Of a stretch of 64,000 nucleotides of DNA, positions 8,700-17,804 are shown piece by piece (position 1 is the first letter of the stretch; every line of letters begins with the position of its first letter). The notes below the pieces were generated by a model. It was not told where the DNA came from. It was given only the letters and a program-made list of their open reading frames with translations, and ran no database searches. The DNA comes from Desmospora activa DSM 45169 (GTDB taxonomy: Bacteria; Bacillota; Bacilli; Thermoactinomycetales; DSM-45169): NCBI RefSeq assembly GCF_003046315.1, contig NZ_PZZP01000001.1, positions 1,178,001-1,242,000 of the forward strand, read 5' to 3'. The translations under genes were made by a program, and so were the position numbers.

Positions 8700-9263
8700 A
8701 TGAATAAGCGTAAGGTGATTTTGATCACAGACGGGGACAAAGTGGCAAAGGAAACGGTAGAGTATGTGGCGCAGAAAGTGGGAGGACGTTGTATCTCTGC
8801 TTCCGCCGGCAATCCCACCCCTTTGTCGGGTGCGCAGTTGGTGGATTTAATTCAAAGTGCAGCGTATGAACCGATACTGGTGATGTTTGACGATTGTGGT
8901 TCCAAGCACAAAGGAAAAGGGGAACGGGCTCTGGAAGTGGTGGCGAACCACCCGGATATCGATGTGCTGGGGGTGGTCGCGGTAGCCTCCAATTGTTCCG
9001 CAGCAGAAGGAGTCGCTGTTGACATCGCCTTGGATCAAGAGGGTCGTGTCGTCAGTCATGGTGTCGATAAAGACGGAGTGGAACTGGCACAAGAACCGTT
9101 GCGTATCATCGGAGATACCGTGGATGTGTTGCGGCAGTACCATTTTCCGTTGGTGGTGGGGATTGGAGACGTGGGGAAAATGAAGCACCACGACGATCGC
9201 ATGTGGGGAGCGCCAGTGACAACCCAGGCGGTTCGTCTGATTATGGAAAAAAGCGGAATATAA
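8700..9263 (+). CDS. spoVAEA: Stage V sporulation protein AE, soluble subunit (AEa)
   Basis: A soluble protein of 187 residues of the SpoVAEa family. Visible conserved segments are VILITDGD at the N-terminus, GGRCISASAGNPT, VMFDDCGSK, VLGVVAVAS and VVGIGDVGKM. The start at ATG 8700 follows AAAGG; a TTG at 8691 overlapping the preceding stop would add three residues. The molecular role is not established. It is the last spoVA gene here; spoVAF is absent and lysA follows. Confidence 0.88.
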   Translation: MNKRKVILITDGDKVAKETVEYVAQKVGGRCISASAGNPTPLSGAQLVDLIQSAAYEPILVMFDDCGSKHKGKGERALEVVANHPDIDVLGVVAVASNCSAAEGVAVDIALDQEGRVVSHGVDKDGVELAQEPLRIIGDTVDVLRQYHFPLVVGIGDVGKMKHHDDRMWGAPVTTQAVRLIMEKSGI

Positions 9264-9301
9264 AACCGTTCTCAGTTAAGCCTTTTGTCCCTTGGCAAGA
9301 G

Positions 9302-9329
9302 GATGTAAATGTGATATCCTCTTGTCAAA
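9302..9329 (+). other. Inverted repeat downstream of spoVA
   Basis: A perfect-looking stem of about ten pairs (CAAGAGGAT ... ATCCTCTTG) with an AT-rich loop but no strong T-run. It overlaps the -35 of the lysA promoter, so it may be a weak terminator or a protein-binding site. Confidence 0.4.
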
Positions 9330-9350
9330 TTGAATCGGTTTGACTTAAAA
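9322..9350 (+). promoter_or_regulatory. Sigma-A type promoter of lysA
   Basis: TTGTCA (9322-9327), a 17-base spacer and TTAAAA (9345-9350), immediately upstream of the lysine riboswitch. Confidence 0.55.
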
Positions 9351-9361
9351 GATGATGTCAT

Positions 9362-9545
9362 GTCTGCATGCGTAGAGGTGCGAATCTGCATCAGTACCTT
9401 TCTGGAGAGCGGGGATCGAGGAAAGAAAGGGAAAGGGCGATTCGCCGAAGTGTGGGGGGAAACCCGTTCCCACCATGCTGGTCTTTCGCCGAACAGGCGA
9501 CGGACTGCTGCAACAGCTAGTTGTGGAGCGCTACCATCGGAAATG
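9362..9545 (+). ncRNA. Lysine riboswitch (L box) of lysA
   Basis: The conserved L-box blocks appear in order: AGAGGTGCGA (9374-9383), CAGTA, GGAAAGAAAGGG (9420-9431), CGCCGAAG (9443-9450), GCTGG (9477-9481), GGACTGCTG (9502-9510) and GTGGAGCGCTACC (9523-9535). A terminator follows at 9554. Lysine binding is expected to end transcription before lysA. Confidence 0.92.
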
Positions 9546-9553
9546 GGAGTTCA

Positions 9554-9586
9554 AGCAACAGACGCATGCGTCCGTTGCTTTTTTAG
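9554..9586 (+). terminator. Regulated terminator of the lysine riboswitch
   Basis: GCAACAGACGCATGCGTCCGTTGC-type hairpin followed by TTTTTT, between the L-box core and the lysA ribosome binding site. Confidence 0.85.
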
Positions 9587-9609
9587 TTCAGGAATCGGAG
9601 GCCGAAAAA

Positions 9610-10941
9610 ATGATGTATTTATATGGAAACAGCCGGATCAATGAAAAAGGAAACTTGGAGATTGGCGGATGTGATACGGTAGAATTAGCAGCGCAATGGG
9701 GTACGCCCCTATATGTAATGGATGAGAAATGGATTCGGCAGCGGATGAAACAGTTTGTGCAAGCCTTTCAGGCAACCGGCCTCGCTTTTCAAGTGGCATA
9801 TGCTAGCAAAGCCTTTAGTACCTTGGCGATGTGTCGGTTGGTTGATGAAGAGGGGCTTCATTTGGACGTCGTGTCTGAAGGGGAGCTCCATACGGCGTTG
9901 GCGGCGGGCTTTCCCCCTGAACGCATCTACTTTCACGGGAACAATAAGACACCGGCGGAGTTGGTAAAAGGGCTGGAGGCGGGTATTCGCCTGTTTGTAG
10001 TGGATAATTTTACAGAATTGCAACTGCTGGAATTGTTGGCTCAGGAGCGAGGAATGAAGGTGCCGGTATTGTTGCGGACAACACCGGGGATTGAGGCGCA
10101 TACCCATGATTACATTCAGACGGGCCAGGAAGACTCCAAATTTGGGTTCGATCTGGGCAGCGATCAAGTGTATAAAGCGGTTCAAACCTGTATGAAATCG
10201 CCGGCTCTTCATCTGGAAGGATTTCATTGCCACATCGGTTCGCAAATATTTGAAGTGGAGGGCTTCCGTTTAGCGGTGGGCAAAATGGCGGAACTGATCC
10301 GCAATTGTCAGGAACGCTATGGCACCCATACGAAAATATTGAACCTGGGTGGAGGCTTTGGCATTCGCTATCAAGCAGACGATACCCCCTTAGAACCGGC
10401 AGATTATGTGGAAGCGATCGCCGAGGAAGTGAAGCGAACCTTTTCTGAGGAAGAACGGCCGGAGATTTGGTTGGAACCGGGGCGTAGCCTTGTGGGCGAG
10501 GCGGGTACGACTCTGTATACTGTAGGCAGTATCAAAGAAATTCCGGGTGTGCGCAAATATGTGGCTGTGGATGGGGGCATGAGTGACAATCTCCGCCCCG
10601 CTTTATATCAAGCTGCCTATGAAGCGCATCTGGCCAATAAAGCAGATCAAACACCGACGGAGACAGTGTCGATCGCCGGCAAGCTGTGTGAAAGCGGAGA
10701 TATGTTGATCTGGGATACGGTCTTGCCGTCGGTGGAAAGCGGTGATATCTTGGCGGTCGGCTGTACCGGTGCTTATAACTACTCGATGGCTAACAACTAT
10801 AATCGTATGCCCCGACCGGCGGTCATCTTTGTTGCCGACGGGAAAGCAGAGTTAGTCGTTCGCAGGGAAACCCTGGACGATCTCATCAGCCAGGATGTGA
10901 TTCCGGAGCGATTAAAAAGGAAAAAAGTGACCACTTTTTAA
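9610..10941 (+). CDS. lysA: Diaminopimelate decarboxylase
   Basis: Last step of lysine biosynthesis: meso-diaminopimelate to lysine plus CO2, PLP-dependent, fold type III. It has 443 residues. The PLP lysine lies in the N-terminal barrel segment VAYASKAF; HIGSQIF and GGGFGIRY bind phosphate/PLP, and the C-terminal domain carries CESGD and NNYNRMPRPA. ATG 9610 (or ATG 9613) fits family starts of the MYLYG type; the longer open frame from 9475 runs through the riboswitch and is not coding. Expression is set by the lysine riboswitch. Position after spoVA is as in B. subtilis. Confidence 0.96.
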   Translation: MMYLYGNSRINEKGNLEIGGCDTVELAAQWGTPLYVMDEKWIRQRMKQFVQAFQATGLAFQVAYASKAFSTLAMCRLVDEEGLHLDVVSEGELHTALAAGFPPERIYFHGNNKTPAELVKGLEAGIRLFVVDNFTELQLLELLAQERGMKVPVLLRTTPGIEAHTHDYIQTGQEDSKFGFDLGSDQVYKAVQTCMKSPALHLEGFHCHIGSQIFEVEGFRLAVGKMAELIRNCQERYGTHTKILNLGGGFGIRYQADDTPLEPADYVEAIAEEVKRTFSEEERPEIWLEPGRSLVGEAGTTLYTVGSIKEIPGVRKYVAVDGGMSDNLRPALYQAAYEAHLANKADQTPTETVSIAGKLCESGDMLIWDTVLPSVESGDILAVGCTGAYNYSMANNYNRMPRPAVIFVADGKAELVVRRETLDDLISQDVIPERLKRKKVTTF

Positions 10942-11030
10942 AGCAGAAAAAATATATTTCCCTAATTTAGGTAGTTATTTTTTAACAATCGCGAACGATT
11001 GAAGCAGAGACATCACCGTAAATCCTACGA

Positions 11031-11067
11031 AAGACCTACCTGCATGCGCAGGAAGGTCTATTTTTTT
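11031..11067 (+). terminator. Intrinsic terminator after lysA
   Basis: AGACCTACCTGCATGCGCAGGAAGGTCT hairpin arms followed by ATTTTTTT. Confidence 0.85.
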
Positions 11068-11180
11068 GTCGTCCTCTGTAGTTATTGATGGCTTGTTCAA
11101 CCTTTTGTATACTTAACCCCGTCAAGGTTTATCCGAAGCGTTCGTGGACAACGGAGAGGAGAATCCGACGGGAGAGGGTG

Positions 11181-12263
11181 ATGAATATCTGGAAACTGCC
11201 GGGAGAAGGGCGTCTATTTCGCGCAACCGTTATTGTCGTTACATCCTTCGCTCTGGCTTTTTCCCTCTGGCCTGCTGAGTTGTCCTTTGCCAACAAGGAA
11301 GATGACTTGAACAAACAGTTGGATGACATCAAAGACAAACGTGGCGAGACGGAAAAAGGGATTCAAGAGCTGCAGAAAGAGATTGAGGAGAAGAAAAGTG
11401 TCTTGTCCGAGCTGGAGCAGAAAGCGGATAAAACGCTGCAAGAATTGGACAAAGCGGAAGAAGATCTGGAAAAAGCGCAGGAAACATTGGAGAAATACAA
11501 CGGCCAGTTTAAAAACAGTGTTCGCAATATGTACTGGTATGGGGACACGCGCATGGAAAAGTTATTGGCCGCAAAATCCCTCAATGAGTTTTTAACCCGG
11601 TTGGAGTTTATGCGCTTGCTGGTGAAGCGCGACTATGACGTAGTAAGTAAGTACTACAAAGAAAAAGAAAAGGTACAAAAAGAGCGGGATAAGATCAAAA
11701 AACTAAGTGATAAGCAGAAGAAAGAAGCGGCTAAGGCAAAGAAGGTCTATGATGAACTGGTAACTGAGATGAAAAAAAATGAGAGCGCCTTGGCCCAGCT
11801 GGACAACCAAGAGAAGATCACCAAACAGGAGCTGGCGGAGCTCAGACTGGACCACATTCGAGCAGGAAACTTTGCTTACACCGGTCCGTTGCGTTACCCG
11901 GTCAACGGGCGTATCACTTCTCCCTATGGCTATAGAGGGAGTGAATTTCACACTGGAGTAGACTGGGCGGCGCCGGTGGGGACACCGATGTACTCCGCCG
12001 CCGACGGTAAGGTGGTTCGTAGCCAAACCTGTGGCTGTGGATACGGCTACTACATTATGATCGACCACGGTGGTGGCATCTTCACTCTGTACGCTCATAT
12101 GTGGGCCTCTTCTGTCCGCGTCCGTACGGGTGATGTGGTACGGAAGGGTCAACAGATTGCCGCTGTCGGCAACAACGGCCGTTCCACCGGCCCCCACTTG
12201 CACTTTGAAGTACATCGAGGCATACAAAATCACGTCAATCCCATGGGCTACTTTGGCGGATAG
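11181..12263 (+). CDS. Secreted M23-family murein hydrolase with long coiled coil
   Basis: A 360-residue EnvC/CwlO-like exported protein. The N-terminal signal peptide (residues 1-38, ending near SFA) is followed by a highly charged coiled coil (about 40-220, many KEEL/EKAQ heptads) and a C-terminal LytM/peptidase M23 domain. HTGVDWAAP supplies His and Asp of the zinc site and HLHFE the last ligand and catalytic His. Zinc endopeptidase activity on peptidoglycan crosslinks is expected. ATG 11181 follows GGGAGAGGG; an upstream in-frame start at 11085 is less likely because it lacks a site and would bury the signal peptide. Monocistronic, with terminators on both sides. Confidence 0.88.
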   Translation: MNIWKLPGEGRLFRATVIVVTSFALAFSLWPAELSFANKEDDLNKQLDDIKDKRGETEKGIQELQKEIEEKKSVLSELEQKADKTLQELDKAEEDLEKAQETLEKYNGQFKNSVRNMYWYGDTRMEKLLAAKSLNEFLTRLEFMRLLVKRDYDVVSKYYKEKEKVQKERDKIKKLSDKQKKEAAKAKKVYDELVTEMKKNESALAQLDNQEKITKQELAELRLDHIRAGNFAYTGPLRYPVNGRITSPYGYRGSEFHTGVDWAAPVGTPMYSAADGKVVRSQTCGCGYGYYIMIDHGGGIFTLYAHMWASSVRVRTGDVVRKGQQIAAVGNNGRSTGPHLHFEVHRGIQNHVNPMGYFGG

Positions 12264-12265
12264 CG

Positions 12266-12308
12266 TAAAAAACCCATCATCAACTTTTGTTGATGATGGG
12301 TTTTTTTG
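12266..12308 (+). terminator. Intrinsic terminator after the M23 hydrolase
   Basis: A strong hairpin CCCATCATCAAC-TTTT-GTTGATGATGGG flanked by A and T runs; it can act in both directions. Confidence 0.92.
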
Positions 12309-12318
12309 TGGTGCCTGA

Positions 12319-12489
12319 CATGGGCATGTTCTTTATGGTGAAGGTGTAGCTGCTAGCGGTAAGGGTGTCCACGGCGCTGGAAAGATTGTCAGTGGGAAAC
12401 CTCCGGCCCCAGGAACAGAAACATCATATGAAGCCATGCTTATTTGCAAGATGATACTTTTAGTCTTTACATACTATCCGGGGGTATAG
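12319..12489 (+). pseudogene. Possible 3' remnant of a lost gene
   Basis: An open stretch of 56 codons without a proper start, reading ...GEGVAASGKGVHGAGKIVSG and then PPAPGTETSYEAM. The Gly/Ala/Lys-rich composition resembles linker regions of secreted or polymorphic toxin-like proteins. It starts right after a terminator and ends inside the copper promoter, so it is probably a decayed fragment. Family unknown. Confidence 0.25.
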
Positions 12490-12524
12490 TATATTAAATC
12501 TGATGACATACCCGCCATGGGTAT
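12466..12524 (+). promoter_or_regulatory. Copper promoter with two CsoR-type operators upstream of copZ
   Basis: Promoter TTTACA (12466-12471), 18 bases, TATATT (12490-12495). Two operator-like inverted repeats: ATACTATCCGGGGGTATAGTAT (12471-12492, given as two half sites ATACTATCC and GGGTATAGTAT), overlapping the promoter, and ATACCC-GCCAT-GGGTAT (12508-12524). The same pattern recurs before csoR and copA. Confidence 0.7.
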
Positions 12525-12542
12525 ATGAGAGAAGGAAATCTT

Positions 12543-12743
12543 ATGAATCAGGTTACATTAAATGTTATAGGCATGTCCTGTGGTCATTGCGTCCATGCTG
12601 TAGAAGGTGCCATGCAGCGAATTGGGGTGGAAGGAAAGGTCGATTTGGAAGCGGGGACGGTTCAGGTCGTTTTTGATGAGCGTAGTGTAACACTGGAACA
12701 GGTAAAAGAAGCGATTGAAAGTCAAGGTTACGACATCGTTTGA
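12543..12743 (+). CDS. copZ: Copper chaperone CopZ (heavy-metal-associated domain)
   Basis: A small cytosolic Cu(I) carrier that hands copper to the CopA ATPase. Its 66 residues form a single HMA ferredoxin-like domain with the binding motif GMSCGHC at residues 10-16. ATG 12543 follows AGAAGGA; the in-frame ATG at 12525 lies inside the operator and is not used. It is separated from csoR and copA by a hydrolase/methyltransferase pair, which is unusual. Confidence 0.93.
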   Translation: MNQVTLNVIGMSCGHCVHAVEGAMQRIGVEGKVDLEAGTVQVVFDERSVTLEQVKEAIESQGYDIV

Positions 12744-12801
12744 AAAATTGGCCGCTGCGAGCGGTTGTCCTTATTGTAGGGAGAGAGGGGCATGCTTAAC
12801 A

Positions 12802-13983
12802 ATGACTAGATGGATCGGTTCATGGCATGCAAGTCAAACCAAATTTGATACTCGATTTTTTGATTTTACATTTCCTCAAGTCTCATTTGAGAATCAAACG
12901 TTGCGGATGGTTGTACATCCACATGCCCCCGGTTCAATATTGCGTTTAAAGTTTTCCAACCGATATGGTGTGGAGCCATTAACCATTGGTAAAGTAACAG
13001 TTGCCCGTCATCTGCATGATGGAAAAATCAATACACAAACAGATGGTGATGTAACTTTTCAGGGGGAATCAAGCGTTACCATTCCGGTAGGTGAAGAGAT
13101 ATATAGTGATCCTGTCTCATTTAAAGTAAATGCACAATCTGATTTGGCTGTAAGTATGTATCTCCCTTCTTACACTAAGACCTCTACTTGGCACTTTACA
13201 CCCGCACGTTCAACTTACGTTGCAACTGGTGATCATACAAAAGAGAGTGATACCACTCATTTCAACACAATTATTGATTCTTATTATTGGTTAACCGGTC
13301 TAGATGTGATGACAGAAGCAGAACATTCATGTGTGATTGTTGCGATCGGTGATTCCATTACGGAGGGTTTTTCTTCAACTTTAAATGCCAACCATCGCTG
13401 GCCTGATTTCTTGCGGGATCGGGTTTATCAGGAATATCCTAAGCTTAATTGTTCCGTTCTCAATGCAGGTATTACGGGCAATCTAATCTCAATCGATGTA
13501 GCGGATGTAGAAGGTGGTGCTGATCTTGGTTTAGCCAATGCGGGTGAAAAGACACCGATTCGTTTACATTGGGATGTGTTTTCTCAAACTGGAGTGACAG
13601 ACGTCATCTTGTTACAGGGCATTAATGATATTTTCGGAAACGCCGATGCGGATCAGATCATTGCGAGTATGAAAGAAGTGGCTACAAAGGTGCAGCAGCG
13701 AAACTTACGAATCTTTATCGGTACAATTACTCCATTTGCTCATTCAGACTACTATTCAGAAGACAAGGAAGCGATTAGACAAAAGGTTAACCAATGGATT
13801 CGCTCGAATGAAATCGTTGATGGGATCATTGATTTCGATCAAGCGTTGGCTAATCCACAAACGCCCAATAAAATCCATCCAGCATATGATTCTGGTGATC
13901 ATCTTCATCCAAATGATGAAGGCTTTAAAGCATTTGCTTATGCGGTTCCGCTATCGTTATTTTTTAAAGGAGAGGACGAATGA
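12802..13983 (+). CDS. SGNH/GDSL-family hydrolase with N-terminal beta-sandwich domain
   Basis: The 393 residues begin WIGSWHASQ, as in many two-domain GDSL esterases. About 1-180 looks like a beta-rich accessory domain. The catalytic domain follows with block I GDSITEGFSS (Ser nucleophile), the Gly of NAGITGN, block III QGINDI, and block V DHLHPNDEG (Asp-His). No signal peptide is visible. The substrate is unknown; esterase activity on an acylated carbohydrate or lipid is only a guess. ATG 12802 follows GAGAGGGG. Base use is clearly AT-richer than in neighbouring copper genes, suggesting transfer together with the next gene. Confidence 0.85.
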   Translation: MTRWIGSWHASQTKFDTRFFDFTFPQVSFENQTLRMVVHPHAPGSILRLKFSNRYGVEPLTIGKVTVARHLHDGKINTQTDGDVTFQGESSVTIPVGEEIYSDPVSFKVNAQSDLAVSMYLPSYTKTSTWHFTPARSTYVATGDHTKESDTTHFNTIIDSYYWLTGLDVMTEAEHSCVIVAIGDSITEGFSSTLNANHRWPDFLRDRVYQEYPKLNCSVLNAGITGNLISIDVADVEGGADLGLANAGEKTPIRLHWDVFSQTGVTDVILLQGINDIFGNADADQIIASMKEVATKVQQRNLRIFIGTITPFAHSDYYSEDKEAIRQKVNQWIRSNEIVDGIIDFDQALANPQTPNKIHPAYDSGDHLHPNDEGFKAFAYAVPLSLFFKGEDE

Positions 13984-13999
13984 GAAGGGAGAGCATAGC

Positions 14000-14626
14000 G
14001 TGGGATTGAAAAAGTACCTAGCCAGTCAATCTCGAAAACCCACAGGCATCATTGGTAAGTTAATGGGGAGATTGATGAACAAAAGTAATACGCGAATGAA
14101 CGAAACGACAATTCAATGTCTTGGTATTGATGAACAGGACTATGTGCTGGAAATCGGCTTCGGAAATGGAAAGTTTATTGCTGAAATCGTAGAAAATGTG
14201 AAGGGAACTCATGTGTTCGGGTTAGATTTTTCCGAAGCGATGGTGCAATCTGCAATCAAACGCAACCAAGCTTTCATCGAGCAGGGGCGAGTTTGTATTG
14301 AACAAGGGAATATCGAAAAAATTCCTTTTGACAATGAGATGTTCGATAAAATTTTTACAGTAAACACGATTTACTTTTGGTCGAATCCACATCAATCACT
14401 ACGAGAAATGAAGCGGGTGCTCAAGCCTGGGGGCAAGTTGGCCATCGGATTTCGTTCTAAAGCCATCATGTCGCAATGGGCTTCTGAGGAGTATGATTTT
14501 TCTTTGTATACTCCAGAAGTTGACGAAGTCGAAAGCTTACTAAAAGAAACAGGTTATTCAAATATCAGCATCGAACAATTTAGGGAGAAATCAATGGAAT
14601 ATTATTGCGCCGTTGCGAAGCATTGA
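14000..14626 (+). CDS. Class I SAM-dependent methyltransferase
   Basis: The 208 residues of a Methyltransf_11/25-type protein show motif I VLEIGFGNGKF, the acidic GLDFSEAM motif II, the motif-IV-like FTVNTIYFW, and LKPGGKLAIGF of the post-motif. The target cannot be told from sequence. The start is taken as GTG 14000 after GAAGGGAGAG; an open extension into the SGNH gene is a shadow. It starts 16 bases after the SGNH hydrolase and shares its AT-rich composition, so the two form a small transferred unit between copZ and csoR. Confidence 0.82.
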   Translation: MGLKKYLASQSRKPTGIIGKLMGRLMNKSNTRMNETTIQCLGIDEQDYVLEIGFGNGKFIAEIVENVKGTHVFGLDFSEAMVQSAIKRNQAFIEQGRVCIEQGNIEKIPFDNEMFDKIFTVNTIYFWSNPHQSLREMKRVLKPGGKLAIGFRSKAIMSQWASEEYDFSLYTPEVDEVESLLKETGYSNISIEQFREKSMEYYCAVAKH

Positions 14627-14662
14627 GGTGCAAATTATTTAGAGCACGGTTCTAAGCTTTAA

Positions 14663-14817
14663 AATTACAATGAAGGTGTAGGATGGAAAAATGAAAAACC
14701 AAAATCGACGTTTACTCCCTCTTACCACTTTTTAAGTGGGGTTTATATAGAATACCCCGGTGATGTATATGTTGATCATGAATTTGTTGATTTGATCGAT
14801 CTGTATTATTCCTCATG
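14663..14817 (+). pseudogene. Possible decayed gene 3' end
   Basis: An open frame without a start codon ends in a coding-like string (HFLSGVYIEYPGDVYVDHEF then VDLIDLYYSS) before a TGA at 14815. The amphipathic composition is unlike random intergenic sequence. I do not recognise the family. It lies between the methyltransferase and csoR. Confidence 0.25.
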
Positions 14818-14851
14818 AAATATAAGGAATGATAAAAGTGTTTTTTTGCCC

Positions 14852-14882
14852 TTGACCTTTATATACCCATACGGGGTATAAT
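14852..14882 (+). promoter_or_regulatory. csoR promoter with embedded CsoR-type operator
   Basis: TTGACC (14852-14857) and TATAAT (14877-14882) are 19 bases apart. The inverted repeat TATACCC-ATAC-GGGGTATA (14862-14880) fills the spacer and touches the -10, as expected for autorepression. Confidence 0.75.
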
Positions 14883-14915
14883 GAGTTCGGATGGTTCTCG
14901 GAAGGAGGCACAAGG

Positions 14916-15254
14916 ATGAGTCAGACCGAAACGAAGAACGAAGTAGTGGAAGCAAAGGGACCGGAATGTTGTGATACCAAAACAGGGCAGGTTCCTGACC
15001 CGTTGAAGACCAATCTGGTTCACCGAATGAATCGAATAGAAGGGCAAGTGAAAGGCATTCGGAACATGATTGAACGTGATGTATACTGTGATGACATTCT
15101 CAACCAAATGTCGGCGGTACAGTCTGCTCTTCATTCCGTATCTCGGTTGTTGTTGGAGAGTCACATCAATACCTGTGTGCTCGATCGGCTCAAACAAGAG
15201 GATCCGGATATTACGGAAGAGTTCATGAAAACCGTATCAAAACTGATGAAATGA
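14916..15254 (+). CDS. csoR: Copper-sensing transcriptional repressor CsoR
   Basis: A DUF156/CsoR-family all-helical repressor of 112 residues that leaves DNA on Cu(I) binding. The Cys-His-Cys copper set is visible as Cys58 (VYCDD), His83 and Cys87 (ESHINTC). The N-terminal extension has extra Cys (PECC, 17-19). ATG 14916 follows GGAAGGAGG. It is expected to repress copZ, itself and copA through the operators found upstream of each. A different inducer (such as nickel or sulfane sulfur) is unlikely given the residues and neighbours. Confidence 0.93.
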   Translation: MSQTETKNEVVEAKGPECCDTKTGQVPDPLKTNLVHRMNRIEGQVKGIRNMIERDVYCDDILNQMSAVQSALHSVSRLLLESHINTCVLDRLKQEDPDITEEFMKTVSKLMK

Positions 15255-15298
15255 GAAATAATCGAGTATCGAGGTTATTAAGTCGTTTCGTTCACACA

Positions 15299-15322
15299 TA
15301 TCGTGCTTTTATGGCACGATTT
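15299..15322 (+). terminator. Weak hairpin after csoR
   Basis: ATCGTGC-TTTTAT-GGCACGAT hairpin followed by TTCTTC. The T-run is poor, so termination is partial at best. Confidence 0.4.
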
Positions 15323-15335
15323 CTTCATCGCTCTC

Positions 15336-15355
15336 ATATACCCCCACCCTGTATA
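15336..15355 (+). promoter_or_regulatory. CsoR-type operator upstream of copA
   Basis: ATATACCC-CCACC-CTGTATA, an imperfect copy of the other copper operators, ends about ten bases before the copA ribosome binding site. Confidence 0.6.
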
Positions 15356-15371
15356 ACGGAAGGAGTTGACC

Positions 15372-17786
15372 ATGGTGAATACATCCAAACAGTCGATTAT
15401 CAATGTTGAGGGAATGACGTGTGCTGCTTGTGCAGTTCGCATCGAAAAGGGGTTAAAGAAAGTGGAGGGGGTCTTAGACGCCAACGTTAATTTGGCGTCG
15501 GAAAAAGCGAAGGTCACATACGACCCGGACCAGGTTTCGATGGCTGAAGTGGAGAGAAAAATCGACTCTCTCGGTTACCGAGTCCCCCGGGAAAAAGTGG
15601 ATCTTGAAATTACAGGCATGACCTGTGCAGTATGCGCTACCCGTATTGAAAAAGGATTGAACAAACTGGAAGGGGTGACAGATGCTCGCGTCAATTTGGC
15701 GTTGGAAACGGCTACGGTTAAATATTCTCCTCACCAAATCGCGGTGAAGGACATCTTGGACAGAGTGGAAGCGATCGGATACAAGGCTACACCAAAAGGG
15801 GATCGTACCCAAAACCCGACGGACCAGCGGCGGGAAGCGGATAGCCAGAAAGGGAAGCTGTTTTTTGCGATCTTGTTGTCAGCACCGCTTCTGTGGACGA
15901 TGGTTAGCCATTTTGAATGGACTTCGTTCATCTGGTTGCCGGACCTGTTTATGAACCCCTGGGTGCAATTGGCCTTGGCTACACCGGTACAGTTCGTAGT
16001 CGGAAAGCAGTTTTATGTGGGAGCGTTCAAAGCTTTGCGCAATGGTAGTGCCAACATGGACGTGTTGGTGGCCTTAGGGACATCAGCCGCTTACTTCTAC
16101 AGTGTCTATCTGTCCCTGCGTTCCCTGGTGGTCCCCTCGGAAGGGATGGCGGAACTCTATTTTGAGACCAGCGCCATTTTGATTACCTTGATTCTGCTGG
16201 GGAAATGGTTTGAAGCTCGGGCTAAAGGCCGTTCATCGGAAGCGATTAAGAAGTTGATGGGTTTGCAGGCGAAAAACGCGACGGTGATTCGGGACGGCCA
16301 GGAGCGGACTGTTCCCGTGGAAGAGGTTCGAGTTGGTGACCTTGTACTAGTAAAACCGGGAGAAAAAGTGCCGGTGGACGGAGAGGTGGTGGAAGGACGC
16401 TCGGCAGTGGATGAATCGATGTTGACCGGGGAGAGTATTCCCGTCGATAAAGCGGCAGGGGATACGGTAACCGGTGCCACTCTCAATAAGAACGGTTCCC
16501 TTCGCATTCGGGCGACCAAGGTGGGTCGGGATACGGTGCTCGCCCAGATCATTCAAGTCGTGGAGGAAGCGCAAGGTTCCAAAGCCCCGATTCAGCGGAT
16601 GGCTGACAAAGTCTCCGGTATTTTTGTACCCATCGTGGTCGGAATCGCATTTGTCACGTTTTTGATCTGGTATTTGGCGGTTGCTCCGGGAGATGTTGCG
16701 GCGGCCCTCGAGAACATGATCGCCGTTCTGGTGATCGCATGCCCATGCGCCTTGGGGCTGGCGACACCGACGTCGATTATGGCTGGATCCGGGCGCTCCG
16801 CTGAAGCGGGTATTCTGTTCAAAAGCGGCGAGCATCTGGAATCGGCTCATCGAATCGATACGGTTGTGCTGGATAAGACAGGTACCGTTACCACAGGGGA
16901 GCCTGAATTGACCGATGTCGTGTCGTATCAGACCGATGAAAATGCGTTCCTGCAGCTGGTAGGCGCGGCAGAAAAGGAGTCGGAGCATCCCTTGGCCCAA
17001 GCCATTGTGGAGGGAATCCGGGAAAAAGGATTGCCCTTGGCCGACGCCGATCGATTTGAAGCGATCCCAGGATACGGCATCCGAGCCGATGTGAATGGAC
17101 GTGCGGTGTTGATCGGAACGCGACGCCTGCTGACGGAACATCAAATCGCGATAGACAACGCGCTTGCATCGATGGAACGACTGGAGAGCGAAGGGAAAAC
17201 CGCGATGTTAGTGGCGGTGGATGGGATGTTAGCCGGGATTGTTGCCGTAGCGGACACGATGAAGGATACCTCCAAAGAAGCGGTAGCGCGATTGAAAGCG
17301 ATCGGGTTGCGGGTGATTATGGTTACCGGTGACAACGAACGGACGGCAAAATCGGTCGCCAAACAAGCGGGTATCGATCACGTCATCGCCGAAGTGCTGC
17401 CAGAAGGGAAAGTAAATGAAATCAAACGGTTGCAAGCGGAAGGGCACAAAGTGGCGATGGTGGGCGATGGGATCAACGATGCACCGGCTCTTGTCGCGGC
17501 GGATATTGGGATGGCGATCGGGACCGGGACGGACGTGGCGGTGGAAGCGGCAGACATCACGTTGATGCGCGGGGATTTGAATAGCATTGCTGACGCCTTC
17601 CAGATGAGCAAGCGCACGATTCGCAACATCAAACAAAATCTGTTTTGGGCTTTTTCCTATAACACCATGGGCATTCCCATTGCGGCTGCCGGTTTTCTCG
17701 CTCCGTGGTTGGCGGGGGCTGCCATGGCTTTCAGTTCCGTCTCCGTGGTACTGAACGCTTTGCGTCTGCAACGGGTGAAACTGTAA
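15372..17786 (+). CDS. copA: Cu(I)-exporting P1B-type ATPase CopA
   Basis: Pumps Cu(I) out of the cytosol. It has 804 residues with two N-terminal HMA domains (GMTCAAC at 14-20, GMTCAVC near 83), eight expected membrane helices, the TGES actuator motif, the CPC metal site in [11 protein letters not shown] (about 456), the phosphorylation motif DKTGT (about 500), HP in SEHPLAQ and the hinge [11 protein letters not shown] 15372 sits six bases after AGGAG; TTG 15366 is the alternative. Controlled by CsoR from the operator just upstream; CopZ is the likely donor. Confidence 0.96.
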   Translation: MVNTSKQSIINVEGMTCAACAVRIEKGLKKVEGVLDANVNLASEKAKVTYDPDQVSMAEVERKIDSLGYRVPREKVDLEITGMTCAVCATRIEKGLNKLEGVTDARVNLALETATVKYSPHQIAVKDILDRVEAIGYKATPKGDRTQNPTDQRREADSQKGKLFFAILLSAPLLWTMVSHFEWTSFIWLPDLFMNPWVQLALATPVQFVVGKQFYVGAFKALRNGSANMDVLVALGTSAAYFYSVYLSLRSLVVPSEGMAELYFETSAILITLILLGKWFEARAKGRSSEAIKKLMGLQAKNATVIRDGQERTVPVEEVRVGDLVLVKPGEKVPVDGEVVEGRSAVDESMLTGESIPVDKAAGDTVTGATLNKNGSLRIRATKVGRDTVLAQIIQVVEEAQGSKAPIQRMADKVSGIFVPIVVGIAFVTFLIWYLAVAPGDVAAALENMIAVLVIACPCALGLATPTSIMAGSGRSAEAGILFKSGEHLESAHRIDTVVLDKTGTVTTGEPELTDVVSYQTDENAFLQLVGAAEKESEHPLAQAIVEGIREKGLPLADADRFEAIPGYGIRADVNGRAVLIGTRRLLTEHQIAIDNALASMERLESEGKTAMLVAVDGMLAGIVAVADTMKDTSKEAVARLKAIGLRVIMVTGDNERTAKSVAKQAGIDHVIAEVLPEGKVNEIKRLQAEGHKVAMVGDGINDAPALVAADIGMAIGTGTDVAVEAADITLMRGDLNSIADAFQMSKRTIRNIKQNLFWAFSYNTMGIPIAAAGFLAPWLAGAAMAFSSVSVVLNALRLQRVKL

Positions 17787-17804
17787 GGAAAGGAAGTGAA
17801 AGAA

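Noticed and set aside
9330-9644. Open frames across the region upstream of lysA
   Set aside because: The sequence has all conserved L-box blocks and a terminator, so it is an untranslated leader; the frames are incidental.
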